From contig JAWUZG010000056.1 of NCBI GenBank assembly GCA_036785705.1, forward strand, positions 10,526,501 to 10,590,500: DNA of 64,000 nucleotides, given 5' to 3'. Position numbers and translations under genes: made by a program. Each line of letters starts with the position of its first letter. The first letter of the stretch is position 1. Source of the stretch: Acanthornis magna. Taxonomy: Eukaryota > Chordata > Aves > Passeriformes > Acanthizidae. This document shows positions 10,681-21,700 of the stretch, in pieces. Below the pieces are notes generated by a model. It saw only the letters and a list, made by a program, of their open reading frames with translations, ran no database searches and was not told the origin of the DNA.

Positions 10681-12027
10681 AATTTACATAAATCTCTAAG
10701 CTGATATCCAGAAATCTTCCAACTGCATGGACTTCTCAGAGGTGCAGAAGTTTCAGTGCCTTGAGACACCAAGAAATGCTGTCATAGATGAAAGCAAGCA
10801 CACCCATTCCACAAGTTTAGACCTACAAATTTAGGTAACAGCTCTTGGGAAGCATGCACATATTTTATAGAAATGTAGTCTGGTATGCCCTTTTTCTGTC
10901 TTCAAATTTCTTTAGGGAAAAAAAAAGTTACAGCTTAAATAGCCATCAAAAAATATTGCCAGCTACTGAAAAATGGAACAAATGGGGGGAAAAACTCCAC
11001 TGAGACAAAAACTCATGTGTGTGGTCTCTCCCTTCGAGAAGAGACAGGTTATTGCTTATAATAGATGCAATCAGGTAGGTGGGCATGTGTGTATGGATCT
11101 CCCCTTTTTGAAAGGGAAGTTGCCAGTCAGTGCCTCCATGTTTTGATTCTTTGGAGGTCTTTGTTACCCCTTTCCTCCCAAGGGAAGGCTAACCTCTAGA
11201 AATATGGGAGAGGGAGACTGTATATTGCAAAAATCTGCATTCTAATGCGTTGGCTCTACCCTGAGGAAATGCCCTGCAGGTATAAAAGCACTGCACACAT
11301 TATACTTGGCCAGTCCAAAATGGGTGCTGCTCCTCCTAACAAGGTCTCCTTTCACACAAGTCCTACAGGTTTCTATAAATAACTGTGTTTTTAATAGCCC
11401 AACTAACACACACAAAAAAAGTGTTTTGGGAAATGTGGAATTAATTGCCTTCCCTCTCCCTATTTAGGGATTTCTAGGACTCCTTTTTCCACATCCTTGT
11501 GAGAGGGACTTGCTGTCATTCTTTACCCTGTAAGGGCTGATTTAGCTCCCAGTTTTACATCAGCTTGGCTATTAGAACTGTGTTAATATTTGACTGCAAA
11601 AAAAGCAATCTTATTTTTGATAGAGCTAAAACTTAAAAAAAGTCCAAAACCATTAAACTTTAAACAAACTGTATCTGAAGGCAAGTGTTTTGTTCCAGTT
11701 TTCCATTAGTTCTTTTCATACTTAAAAGTAACCCTTTTCTTTTGGTAATGCCTGATATCTTATATTAGAAAGTATTGAAGTAGAGCAATTCATCCTTCCC
11801 CCGGCATTGAATATTCCTTTTGACTGTAGTGATTCAGAAGGCTGTGAATTATTCTGGTGTTTAAACTGCTGTGGCTGTAAATGTCCAAACATCTCGTGTG
11901 GATCAGCCCTTGAGGGGGGTGATAAGAGGGTAGCCCCAGCTGCTGGCTCCTCTGGAGTTTCTGTGTATTTAATTATGCTCCGTGGACACCTTTTGAGCCT
12001 CTTGTGTCTATTCTTAATGTTTTGGGG
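10681..12027. other. Unique sequence, no gene seen
   Basis: No repeat signature or RNA gene. From about 11722 on, the minus strand holds the longest frame of the window (210 codons, 11722-12354). It is long because it runs through the TG-rich tract below, which reads as stop-free Lys/Gln/Asn/Thr-rich sequence on minus. It is therefore an artefact of low complexity, not a gene. Confidence 0.55.
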
Positions 12028-12104
12028 TTGTTTTTTTTTTTGGGGGGGGGTGTTGTTGTTTTTTTGTTGTTGTTGTTTGTTTGTTTGTTTTGTTTTGTTT
12101 TTTT
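12028..12104. repeat. T/TG-rich low-complexity tract with (TTG)n and (TTTG)n
   Basis: T11 and G9 runs are followed by TTG units, then TTTG and TTTTG units. The tract is T+G rich on +. On the minus strand it encodes the Gln/Asn/Lys-rich part of a spurious long frame. Confidence 0.92.
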
Positions 12105-12959
12105 GCACTGTGTAAAATTGCTTCAGCACTTGAAGCAAGGACTCTTTATGAAGTGAAAGTAAGTTACCGAATAAGTGAGATTGAGTAAAAAGGAGGTATT
12201 CCCCCCATTCCTTCCTCCCCCCAGCTGCAGTGTGGCGTGAACAGTCCCATTCCCCAGCTCCACATTCTGTGAGCAGCCACAGGAAGGCATTTAAGTATGA
12301 AAGAAATGATAGATCAGGTGCTGAAGGAGAGGTTAAAATGTCTGTTAGCCTCAAGTCAGATAATGGTGTATATGTTACGGATAAACAGATGCACAGCTGT
12401 CCTTAATCTTTCATCATTCTGTTTATAGACAGAAATAAATGTGTTTCCTCAAATGTAAAGTTACTGTACTCATATAAACAAACATTACGTGTATACGGGA
12501 AACCTCAGCCTTTATCTATTCCATAAAGGCTACAGATATTTTATTTTCTCCTGCTATAGAGGAGCTTCTGGAAGAATGATCTCTCAACCTTCCTTTAAGG
12601 TTTTTGTGCTGTCCCTTGAATAACCTTGGGGGAGAGCTGAAATGTGGAAATTCCTGTGTGAGCAAAGAGCAATATGCAGCAGCATGGGGATTAAACAGAA
12701 TTCATGTAATTTCCCCAGCAATAGATTGCCATTAAGGAATGTGAGTAACAAGGCAAGCTCTACCTGCACTGAATCAAGGAACTTGAGCCTGCCCTGACCC
12801 TCCACTGTTTTTTCACCAGGGGTCTGAATTTTAATTTCCATATATGACTGAGGTTTTTGACAGCTGGAATTTCTGTAGTGCTGGATCTGAACACCTCTGA
12901 GAGTGCTCCAGTTTGCACCCCTGCCGCACACAGGTTGGGGTTTTTTTGTGCTTGAATTC
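12105..12959. other. Unique sequence, no gene seen
   Basis: Two overlapping minus frames (12584-13021 and 12760-13173) of 137-145 codons cross this segment in different frames. Neither contains a recognised domain, and no splice context supports one over the other. I treat both as chance in a slightly GC-richer stretch. Confidence 0.45.
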
Positions 12960-13180
12960 CGCTCACCTCCACATCTGGCTCGTCTGCGGCGAGCTGATAA
13001 GATATCAGCATATCTAAGCAAGGAGCACGTGAATGATCTCTTCTTGCTCCATTCTTCCCCTCCCGCGATTTGTAAGTGTTAAAGCACTCATCTGTTCTGG
13101 CAGCTAATGTATGCAGCCTCTCAATAGCTAATATCCTGTCATAGGCAGCGCAAACCGGCTTCATCTGGTTCACTGCTTCA
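12960..13180. promoter_or_regulatory. Candidate regulatory block with inverted GATA pair
   Basis: CTGATA (12994-12999), spacer AGA, TATCAG (13003-13008) forms an inverted pair of GATA-type sites on the two strands. A further CATATCTAAGC follows. An E-box GCACGTG lies near 13026, and CpG-containing motifs (TCTGCGGCGAGC, CCCGCGATTTG, GCGCAAACCGG) are retained, which is unusual in this CpG-poor window. This suggests constraint, but it is not measured. Confidence 0.3.
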
Positions 13181-15164
13181 GCGAGGAGTTGGGAAAATAT
13201 AGGTGAAATGAAGAACTCAGCTGCTGGCTGCGAGCCTGCCCTGCTGCAGAGAAACGCAGAGATTGCACGGGAGATCTACACTTTGCTGCTCACAACATAT
13301 TGCCTTGTGCCTCTTTGTCCTGCTCTGCTGCTCGCTTTGCCATGTGAATGAACGCTTGTGTTTGAGGATTTAAAATGCAGATGAAAGAAAAAAATCTGCA
13401 ATGAATCGTAACTTGGCAGAGATGGCCAATAACGGGGGGGGAAAATTGATTTTTGTGTCTGCAGAATCCATCATCTTACATTTTTGGAAGTCTGATTCAT
13501 TTGCTTTTGTAATGAAAAAAAAAAAAAAAAATTAGTCATTTGGGCTCCAAATGCTTTTCTGCCCTGATAGGCTGAGGAAGGAGTTAATAAAAACAATTCA
13601 AAACCCAGGCTCCCCCAGAGCTGAACAAAATCTTTTGCACCTACAGACAATCTGGCAGAATTAAGCTCTGTCATTTTACTGTCAGCTGTGCCTTTTCCTC
13701 TGCGTTCCCCTTAACGTTTTCACAACTTTCCCTCCCACACTACCCTGTGCTTTAACAATACAAAGAAGAAGAAGCGAGTGCAACCCAGATGAACCTGTAT
13801 TTTAAAGTTCAGAATCCTGCTTTGATCTTGTCATCTCCAGGGCTTTGTTTAATGATGCGCCCTAAATTATACAGTATCTTATGGGTACAGTGGGAACTGG
13901 AAGTGACTTGTAATGCGTGTCTTGGCTCCTCTGGAAAAAGCAGTGAGAAGAATGCTTTTGGGAATCGCTCTTAGATCCCGCTCTTGCTGTGCCAGTCAGT
14001 GACTTTTTTGGGAGAGATGGATGGTAGAAATCTCCAGAAATACTGTACAGCAAAACAAGAGTTTAGCTCCTTACCTCTTTAGGGAGCCCGATGGGGGAAA
14101 AAAAACTTAAGTGACAGGGACAAGGCCAGAGGCTCAAGGGATGGTGACCTCTCTTCTCCCATTAGGAGGGTTTTTTGCAAAATCTGGAGAAGCTCAGCAA
14201 CTCTGCCATGTGTATCTCCAGCCTTTGGAAGTCAGCAGAGGAAAGCCCTAAGGCTGTGACAATGCTATTTCTTTTTTGACTTAAATTCTGTTCAGTCTCG
14301 TCTCAGATGTATGACGGTGATAACCTTAACTTCCTTTCAGTTGTTTCTTTTTATACAATAAAAATGTTGGCATCAGACCTAACTGTAGCTCCAGTGGTTA
14401 AAGTTAAAAGCCAGAATTTGTGACACTGCCAGGGTGTCAGAGCCGAATGCCTGGGGGAGTCCACAGGGCCACTAACGGGGATGGATGTGTGACAAACCTG
14501 CCTCCTGATCCTTCATAGATCACTCCTGGGGGAAGTTATTTCAGAGCCTGTGTGCCCTATAGCCGTGATTCTAGAGCTTTAGATAGTTAATTGTATTCTG
14601 CAGCCACTCTCTGAAAAGTGATATCCATTGCTCCAGCGTCTGATCTCACCTTGGCAGATCCTCTTGGTCCTTGTACCCATGGAGACAAGCCAGATGCTCT
14701 TTGCTGTCTCAAGGAGCTCAATTCAGTCACCTTGCCCCCCAGTGGTTACTTAATTTTTGTGTTTCTTTTTGGTTTTCTGCCCATGATAACAGTTCTCTGC
14801 TGCTGCCAACAGCTCTGTTTAGTCTTTAGAATCAGGGTAAATATGCAGTGTGATAGACATTTGTTTGTAATCAGCTGCCTTTTGTTATGTGGTGCCCCAG
14901 TGCGCTGAGCACACACAAGAAGGTAGGATAAATATGACACAAGTTTCTATAAATTTGAATTCCCCAGCTCGAGTGAGTGTCACATTGCCTTGTAAATAAC
15001 ACCTGAGTAGTGGGGCTTTTGGTGTTGATCTTACAAACAGGGTTCCATTTCTTGTACTTGTGTTTTCTATAAAATTAAGATTCTTACAGTGATCTCCTTT
15101 TAATGGTCATATTTCCTCACTAGTGTTTTGCTCAGGGAGTGTTCTCTCAGCATGGATTTCGTAA
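13181..15164. other. Unique sequence with an A17 run
   Basis: A homopolymer of 17 A lies at 13515-13531. The short frames at 13471-14053 and 14618-14940 overlap antisense partners and show no domains. No repeat family was recognised. Confidence 0.55.
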
Positions 15165-15400
15165 AATATTGCACTCAACAAACCAACTGGTCTGGCAGTC
15201 ATCTGAATCTGGTTCTACAGAAGGGTTAATTAGGCCTTTAATATTTTCTAAGCTATAGGAATAGCCTAGAGATGATAAAAATAAAGATATATCAATAACG
15301 TATAAATCAGTGATAAGTAAAATAATTTCCTTGCTGGCAGCTTTAATCTTGAGCAGCGCTCTCAACACGGCGATTACTTTTAAAAATAATGCCTTGTAAA
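15165..15400. promoter_or_regulatory. Candidate non-coding regulatory block
   Basis: AT-rich core with a GGGTTAATTAGGCC homeodomain-type site, dense GATA-like words (GAGATGATAAA, AAAGATATATC, CAGTGATAAG) and retained CpGs (GAGCAGCGCTCTC, CACGGCGATTAC). It is overlapped by a 122-codon minus frame with no recognised domain. A regulatory element is a guess from motif density. Confidence 0.22.
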
Positions 15401-18400
15401 AGTGAGCAGCTCTACAGTGGAAAGCTCCCAGAGAGACATGGCCCTCAGCCTTTGAAATCTCTGCCACTTCAGTCTGCTGCAGATCCTTTGTGTGCTTGGC
15501 CATGCCACGAACCAAAGGTCCTCACACCTTTCCTGTGTAAAGGCACACCTCGGAGCTGGGGGAGGTGGCTGCTTTCAAGCTGACAGTGAGGAGCACTTTG
15601 TTCTCTGCACAAACTCCTAGAGGAGCCTGATGTGTATTTCACTTTATCTCTTTATGTTTAGTCACAATATGCAGTTTTAAGAACTCGTGTTACCAAAAAG
15701 TCCTCTTTGTAGCAAGGGGAACTGGGATTATAGACTGCTGTGGATTTTTCTACCTGTGTTCTGCTGCTGCTGTTGGATTAGAGTGTAGTAAATGTAAACT
15801 GAATTGAGCTGTCAATCCCTATCACGTGTAAATCTTCATGTGGTAACAAAACACAAAAGCTAAACAAGGTGTTTTAGGTCACTGTTTGGTCGTTTTCTGA
15901 TATCACCCATCGTTTCGTAATCTTACTGTGGTGATAGCAGAGACAGTGGTGGGAAAAACACATAGTACAATGGAGCTTCTGCTTCACTGTAATTAGAAGA
16001 TTTATATTTATTGAATGTTCTTTTCAGTTTGGTAACTACTTGTGCTTCTTTGGTTTTCTGGTATAGGACAGATTGCAGGGGAACAAGAGATGAATTTGGT
16101 GATCAGGGTTTGTGTTAATTTTTTGGGGCTCCTGAGAGACAGTGCCATCAAGGACAACAAACATCAAAATCCAATGGTCACTGCTGAAGAGTTTGCCTTG
16201 CTTTACCTGTGTGTTCTGGCCTGAAATGCAATTTCTAACCACGACTATACTTATTTTTCTCACTCACTAAAAAATTACAATAGCTCATGTGTGGCTCCTG
16301 CAGCTCCTTTGACAAAGAAATTGGGGAATACTTATAGGCAAGTATAACCTGTTTCCATTAAAGGATTTTTATTTTGGGGAAATGTAATTAAAGCAGTGTT
16401 CACAGGGTGGTATAACTGTTTAGGGATTATTAGACATCGATGTTGAGTGAGGACTAAGCAGGCAGATGTATTCACACATATTCACCTCAACTGTTTCTGT
16501 CACCATCTGAATTAGATGAGCTGCTGCTGTCTCTCAAAGGTGGAATCTCAAGTTCTGCTGATGGCGTGTGCCTGTGGAGATGTGTGCTGGGCACTTCTTT
16601 CTTCCACAGGCTTCCCGAGGTGTGAAAAGCTGTAAAGGCTTCTCAGCCACAGGTGAGAATCCTCTCTATGGATTTGTCCTGCTGCACTCAGGTGGCCACA
16701 CATGAGAATCTCTGCATGAGAAGGCAGATCCTGAGGAGCTCCTGGCCATCCACCAGGGAGATGCCTCAGTGCAGGTTATTTAAGGAGATTGTGGATGCAA
16801 AGGGGCACTGATCTGTGGAGCAAACACCTCTGGCTCTGTAAAGTCCCCATGGCACACAGCTGGAGTGGGGAGCTCCACCGCTGCACTCGGGGTGCCCATG
16901 GCACTGTGTCTCTCCCTCTCAATACAGGGATTGTGCCTAGAAAGGTTAATCTGTGTGTTTAGAATGAGACTTGTAAATCCCCTTTGTTATGATAGACAGT
17001 ACCTGTGTTTTGAAGACTTTAAAATTCATATTCCTTACAGAGGAAAGGAGCTGGGTTGATCAGGTGGGGCTTTCTGGGAGGAATGTTCTTCATGTCCTTC
17101 TTCACGGGAAGAAAGTTGGGAAAGGGCAGCTTTTGAGCAGCCCTCAGGCAGGGCAAGGAATGGGGAAGACACAGCTGGAGCCAGAAGGTTGGAAGATGGC
17201 AGTGAGGAGTACCAGTCAGCCAGACTTCAGGGGATATTGCATTGTGTGTTCTGCTGCAGTTCAGTCACCAGGCTAAACCAAAAATAGACCTGGAATTAGG
17301 AGCCTGCCTGGAGGAACACAACAGGCAGAGGGAGATTTACTAAAAGCCCTTAAAACACTTCTGTTGTCCTTTTTCTAACGAAATAAGTTTAAAGAAATCT
17401 TTTTGCTCCAGATGGATGGTCGAGTGTTTTTAAAAGATTAAAATGTAAGTGCTGTCATCTTTGGACATAGATACAGCTTCTGGTTTGTTGTCTGTATTTA
17501 AGTAGCCCACATTCATTTGCAAGATCAGATTGTTGGAGAATTCTGTCACAGGCGAGAGCTTTTAAAACCTCTGGACTTTCCCGTGTCTCTTTGGCTGATT
17601 TTGTGTGTGTGTGCTTGTTCTTGAAAATGAAATTATATAAAGCTTGAACCTTCAGTTTCTCTCATCTGAATTAGTGCTATGGAACTGCTGCAGAAACACA
17701 CTGAAGGAGGGGAGAGAGTTTGTACTTGCATCTCTCGTTTTTTGGGTCCTCAGAGTCGACCACTCTGCTCTGGGTGAAGCAGAATTTCATAACACAAGCT
17801 GAATGCAAAGGCCAACGTTACCGTCCACAAACAAAACACGAAGCAGAATGTGGAATTTGTTTGCAGGAATTTTAAAGAGTCAATGAATAAGACTTAATGG
17901 AAGCAATTTTTTCCAGTCATTTCTATGCTCAAATGCTTTTGTTGAATTCCTGCAGAGCACTTACATGTGTAAGCTTGTGACCCTGTGATGTCAAACACTT
18001 TGATTCCCTCCAGAGGAAGTGGTCTGGTTAGGAGTTGGACTAAGCATCGATGAAAACACAATAATTCCCAGAGTCTGACTCCAGCTGTTGCTTAGTTAAA
18101 AGCTACTTTTCTGGCATTACAAATTTAACAAAGCAAGACAAAGAGAAATCCAGGATGTTCAAATGCGTCTGAGTTAGTCTTCCAGTTGGAAAAAGTATTT
18201 TCTTAATCGAATGTGAATTTTTGTAATTTTTACAATATATTTTTCATTAAGCTGTTTCTTTTTTCCTATAGGAGACAGTCTCATTTCCCAATTCAGCCTG
18301 ACAGATTTGAAATGTGATTTCCTGGTCAAACTACCTCTCCCCCAAACACCCTGAAATCACTGGCAATTTTTCTTGATAACTACAGAATTTTTCTCCTAAA

Positions 18401-20748
18401 ACACATCTATTTTTTTTAAGGCTTAAACGTTGGTGGTGTTTAGGAAAGCAGCATTTGATGTTTGTGGAAATGAGCTCTTAAAAATCAGTCCCTAAGACTT
18501 TTTTTATAATCTGTGCTGGTATAAGTAGTTTGACAGGACAGAGGAGGTGCTCTCACCCTCCATGGGAGCCTTCTGCATCTCTCCTTTTGTTCTGTGGAGT
18601 CGCTGTGTGTCTAAGCAAAAGACATCTCCTGGGTTTATTTAAAGTTCATCTTGTATGTCCTAAACATCCCTTCCTGGACTTTTAAGCTGTAAAAATAGAC
18701 ATCAAGGCAAAACAAGAGCAGATATGAAAGAAAACAAAGACTCTAAGTTGCTTTTTGGTTTAAGTTAGATGTTGGACTAAGTTAGTGCTTGATGATCTAA
18801 CCATCTCATTGGTGTTAGTCCTTCCAAAATGAATACCAGAGGGAATGAGATGGTCATCACTCATCATTCACTTGGATGTTTTAATTTGAACTCTTTAGTT
18901 CTCCTGGTTTTGAATTTTGTGCAGAGCAACTGATTATGCAACAGCTCACTTGAGGGAATCAGTGCATCCTTATATAAATGCCTGGCTGGGGTACCTCCAA
19001 CCTCATGCTTTCTGTAAAAGTGCAGTCACAAGAGTTTGGCATAATAAGTTAAGATATTTCTAATGCTGTATTCCCATAAAAGTATTTTTAAAATTATATG
19101 CTGCCCATATACTTGAAATATGTTCAGCTGAAAGGGGTGTTTGCCTTAGTACCATATTTCTAAATTAAGTGTACTCTGGATTTAAAGACTTAGGTTCAAG
19201 CATTCAGCATCATCTACCCCTGAAAGGATATTCTGACATTTCTACAACTTGCAAGCACACACTTTACAGGTACTGGCAAATTATGTCAATGAGCAGAGCC
19301 CTTTGGCTGATTTTCTGCTTATTTAGTGTTTGCTGTGAGTGCTCAGTGCACACATTGGATGCTGATGGTAATGACAGTTCGGAGGCACTCAGAGGCTGCA
19401 GTGTAGGATTGGTGTTTCCAACCCCCAAAAGTACAAATGCTAAGATTCGTCCTGAGAAGTTTTATGCTTACAAAATTCAGAGGTCTCTTCTGTGCCTGCT
19501 GCTAATTACAGTTTCTTGTGCTCTAAGCACTCTTGCCCTAATTTGAAGGGTCATATTGTGATATATTTTTCTGTCGTAGATGGAAACTCTACATAGTTCA
19601 TTTTTGAGGATTTAATCATAATTTTGAGTGCAGTCAGGGTGTTTCCTTCCAGCTCCATTGTAGTTTTACTATTTGAAGTGTAATATGGTGGATTCTAGGT
19701 TATTTGTTTTAATGTTTATATTGAGATACATAGTATGATAATTTCTTGCATGGAAAATATTTATATTCAAATATACTGCTAGAAAATAGAAGCTTGTTTT
19801 CTGAGAGCGAAAGGCTGTGCACAGCCTCAGATTTAAGCAGCTTTTTCTCTATTTGGTAATGGGATTTCTTTTGCAGTAAAAGACTGTATTTGGAGGTGAT
19901 GCTATTCCCATTGCTAGGCAGATAAGTAAGTAACATCCAAGGATATAATTCCAGAGCACTGCATTGCTCAGGTTTTTGTCCAGGTAATTCAAATTTTCTT
20001 CCACGTGTTATACACAGATCATGATTTATACATTAAAAAAATGTTTTCTTGCAGTTGCTTATCAGACTTGGCAGATGCTACTGCACAGAAAAGAATGTAG
20101 TTCTATTGTTTTGTCACACAGATACACTACTGTATAGAATTGCATTTCTTTTCTGTCTGCAGTGCATTTATTATCATCACTGAAAGATTGTTAACATAAG
20201 GTAAATACCACATTTACAGGAAGACTAAAGGCAAACCTAGATTTTATTAAAAGAAGCCTCCTTGGCTACCAGCTGTGCAGTAGAGGAATTTCAATGCATA
20301 ACCTGCAGGGCAGCTATCCTGCTCTAAAATAGACATTTTCTTAATTATATACTGAGAAGGATCTCATTCCCAAACAAATGGTTTATCATTGTATGAGAAC
20401 CAAAGGGCAGAAGTTGCACATTTTGGCAGAATACAGACACAGGTTGCAAATTCCCATTTAAAACAAGAAGTCTGCTTCTGTGAGGGATTTAGAGTATTTG
20501 TAAAGCCTTAGAGGACAGTTGGCTTGGTTGCTGTGTTTTTTTTAAATATAGCAGTGTATTTTTCCTTTTCGTAGAAGAAAAGGTGCATACCAATCGAAAA
20601 GATATTGGTGGGAGTTTGTTTTTCTGGGGATGAAAAAAAGAAAATGAGTATTTTTCTTTACCTCCCACAGTGCCCTAACTTTTTAACCGAGGAATCCCAA
20701 AAAGGACACTTCTAAGGAGCTGAAATAAGACAGCTTTGTTGCACTGAG

Positions 20749-20751
<3 letters not shown>
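15401..20751. other. Unique sequence, no gene seen (5.3 kb)
   Basis: Mostly AT-rich, with a more GC-rich part at 16500-17280 holding small overlapping + frames (16865-17276) without domains. A CCACCAGGGAGATG word near 16750 loosely resembles a CTCF core. The phrase GTTGGACTAAG...GATGATCTAACCATC near 18771 vaguely recalls a CR1 tail but is too short to call. No RNA genes seen. Confidence 0.5.

Positions 20752-20779
<28 letters not shown>
20752..20779. repeat. Poly-T run (T28)
   Basis: 28 consecutive T, the longest homopolymer in the window. There is no adjacent retrotransposon body on the minus strand that would make it a poly-A tail. Confidence 0.95.
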
Positions 20780-21535
20780 GACAGCCCTAGTGCTCTTTTG
20801 AGTATGATTGGAGAATGACAAGGCAGGAAAATCTTGGCGAAGGGCCCATTCACTATCCCCAAAGTTGCTGGTGCTGCTGTTGAATCTAACTTCTTTCAAC
20901 TAATGCTTGAAAAGGAGTATTCTGATATTTTTGTTAGGCAGAATGTGTCTCTGCTGTAAATTAAAAAGATGAGCCTACTCACAGGTGGCTGGTGGTCTGT
21001 GTGAGCTTGTGCTCAGCAAGAAGTTTTGAGGACGTGGGTTTGGAGCTGGAAAGGTCTGGTCTGGGAAATCAGAGCCTTGTGGGGCACTCCGACAGCAGCA
21101 GGGTCTTTCTAACACCGTGCAAGGTGAAAACTGCACACAGGGATGGACAGCAATTACTGTCACAGATAAAAAATGATCCATGGAAATAAGCATACATAAA
21201 TCCACTCTGGGGAGTGGAGCCAATTATCATCTCCAAAAAGCTAAAAGCCCTGAGCACTTGAGGGAAAAGCTCTCCCCAGTAGCTGCTGCACAAGGTTCTG
21301 TATCCTTGATGAAAACTCTTAAAAACACGGTCTTGACAGGCCACCCATACCTGTGTCTATAGCCTGTGATTTAACCTCATGGAGAGCTCAGTGGAAACTG
21401 GTGTGACAAAATGGAGCTGATTAATTTTTGCCTGGTGCTGAAAGTTATACCAGTGCTACTACTGGTTCAGTAGCTTTGCCTGCAGTGTGCATGGGGTGAC
21501 AACAGAAGTGCCTATTTTTAAAAAAAATTATTCAG
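20780..21535. other. Unique sequence, no gene seen
   Basis: Overlapping frames on both strands (20975-21362) are mutual shadows with no domain. No repeat family was recognised. Confidence 0.5.
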
Positions 21536-21700
21536 TTTTTTGTTTGTTTTATTTTTTTGTTTCGGTTTTTTGTTTCTTTGGTTTTTTTGGTAGGGTTTTT
21601 TGTGGGGTTTTTTGTTGTTGTTGTTGTTTGGGGTTTGTTTTTTGCTTTTGTTTTTTTTTTCCTGTTTTTAATTTTTATTTTTTTTTTTTTAATTTTTCCC
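21536..21700. repeat. Long T/G-rich low-complexity tract
   Basis: About 165 bp of T runs interspersed with GG, GGGG and (TTG)n, ending in T-rich sequence with two AATTTTT words. It is almost devoid of A and C on + for the first 110 bp. Hydrophobic Phe/Val/Gly-rich chance frames on + and Lys/Asn-rich frames on minus arise from it. Confidence 0.92.

Noticed and set aside
11722..12354. 210-codon minus frame, the longest in the window
   Set aside because: Its length comes from reading through the TG-rich tract at 12028-12104, which is stop-free on minus and encodes Lys/Gln/Asn/Pro runs. No domain elsewhere in it.
12584..13173. Two overlapping minus frames of 137-145 codons
   Set aside because: They overlap in different frames over a GC-richer, CpG-retaining block; no domain or exon structure. 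A regulatory block explains the texture better.
18771..18830. GTTGGACTAAG...GATGATCTAACCATC, reminiscent of a CR1 tail
   Set aside because: Only two short words match and their spacing is wrong; no other CR1 landmark is present.
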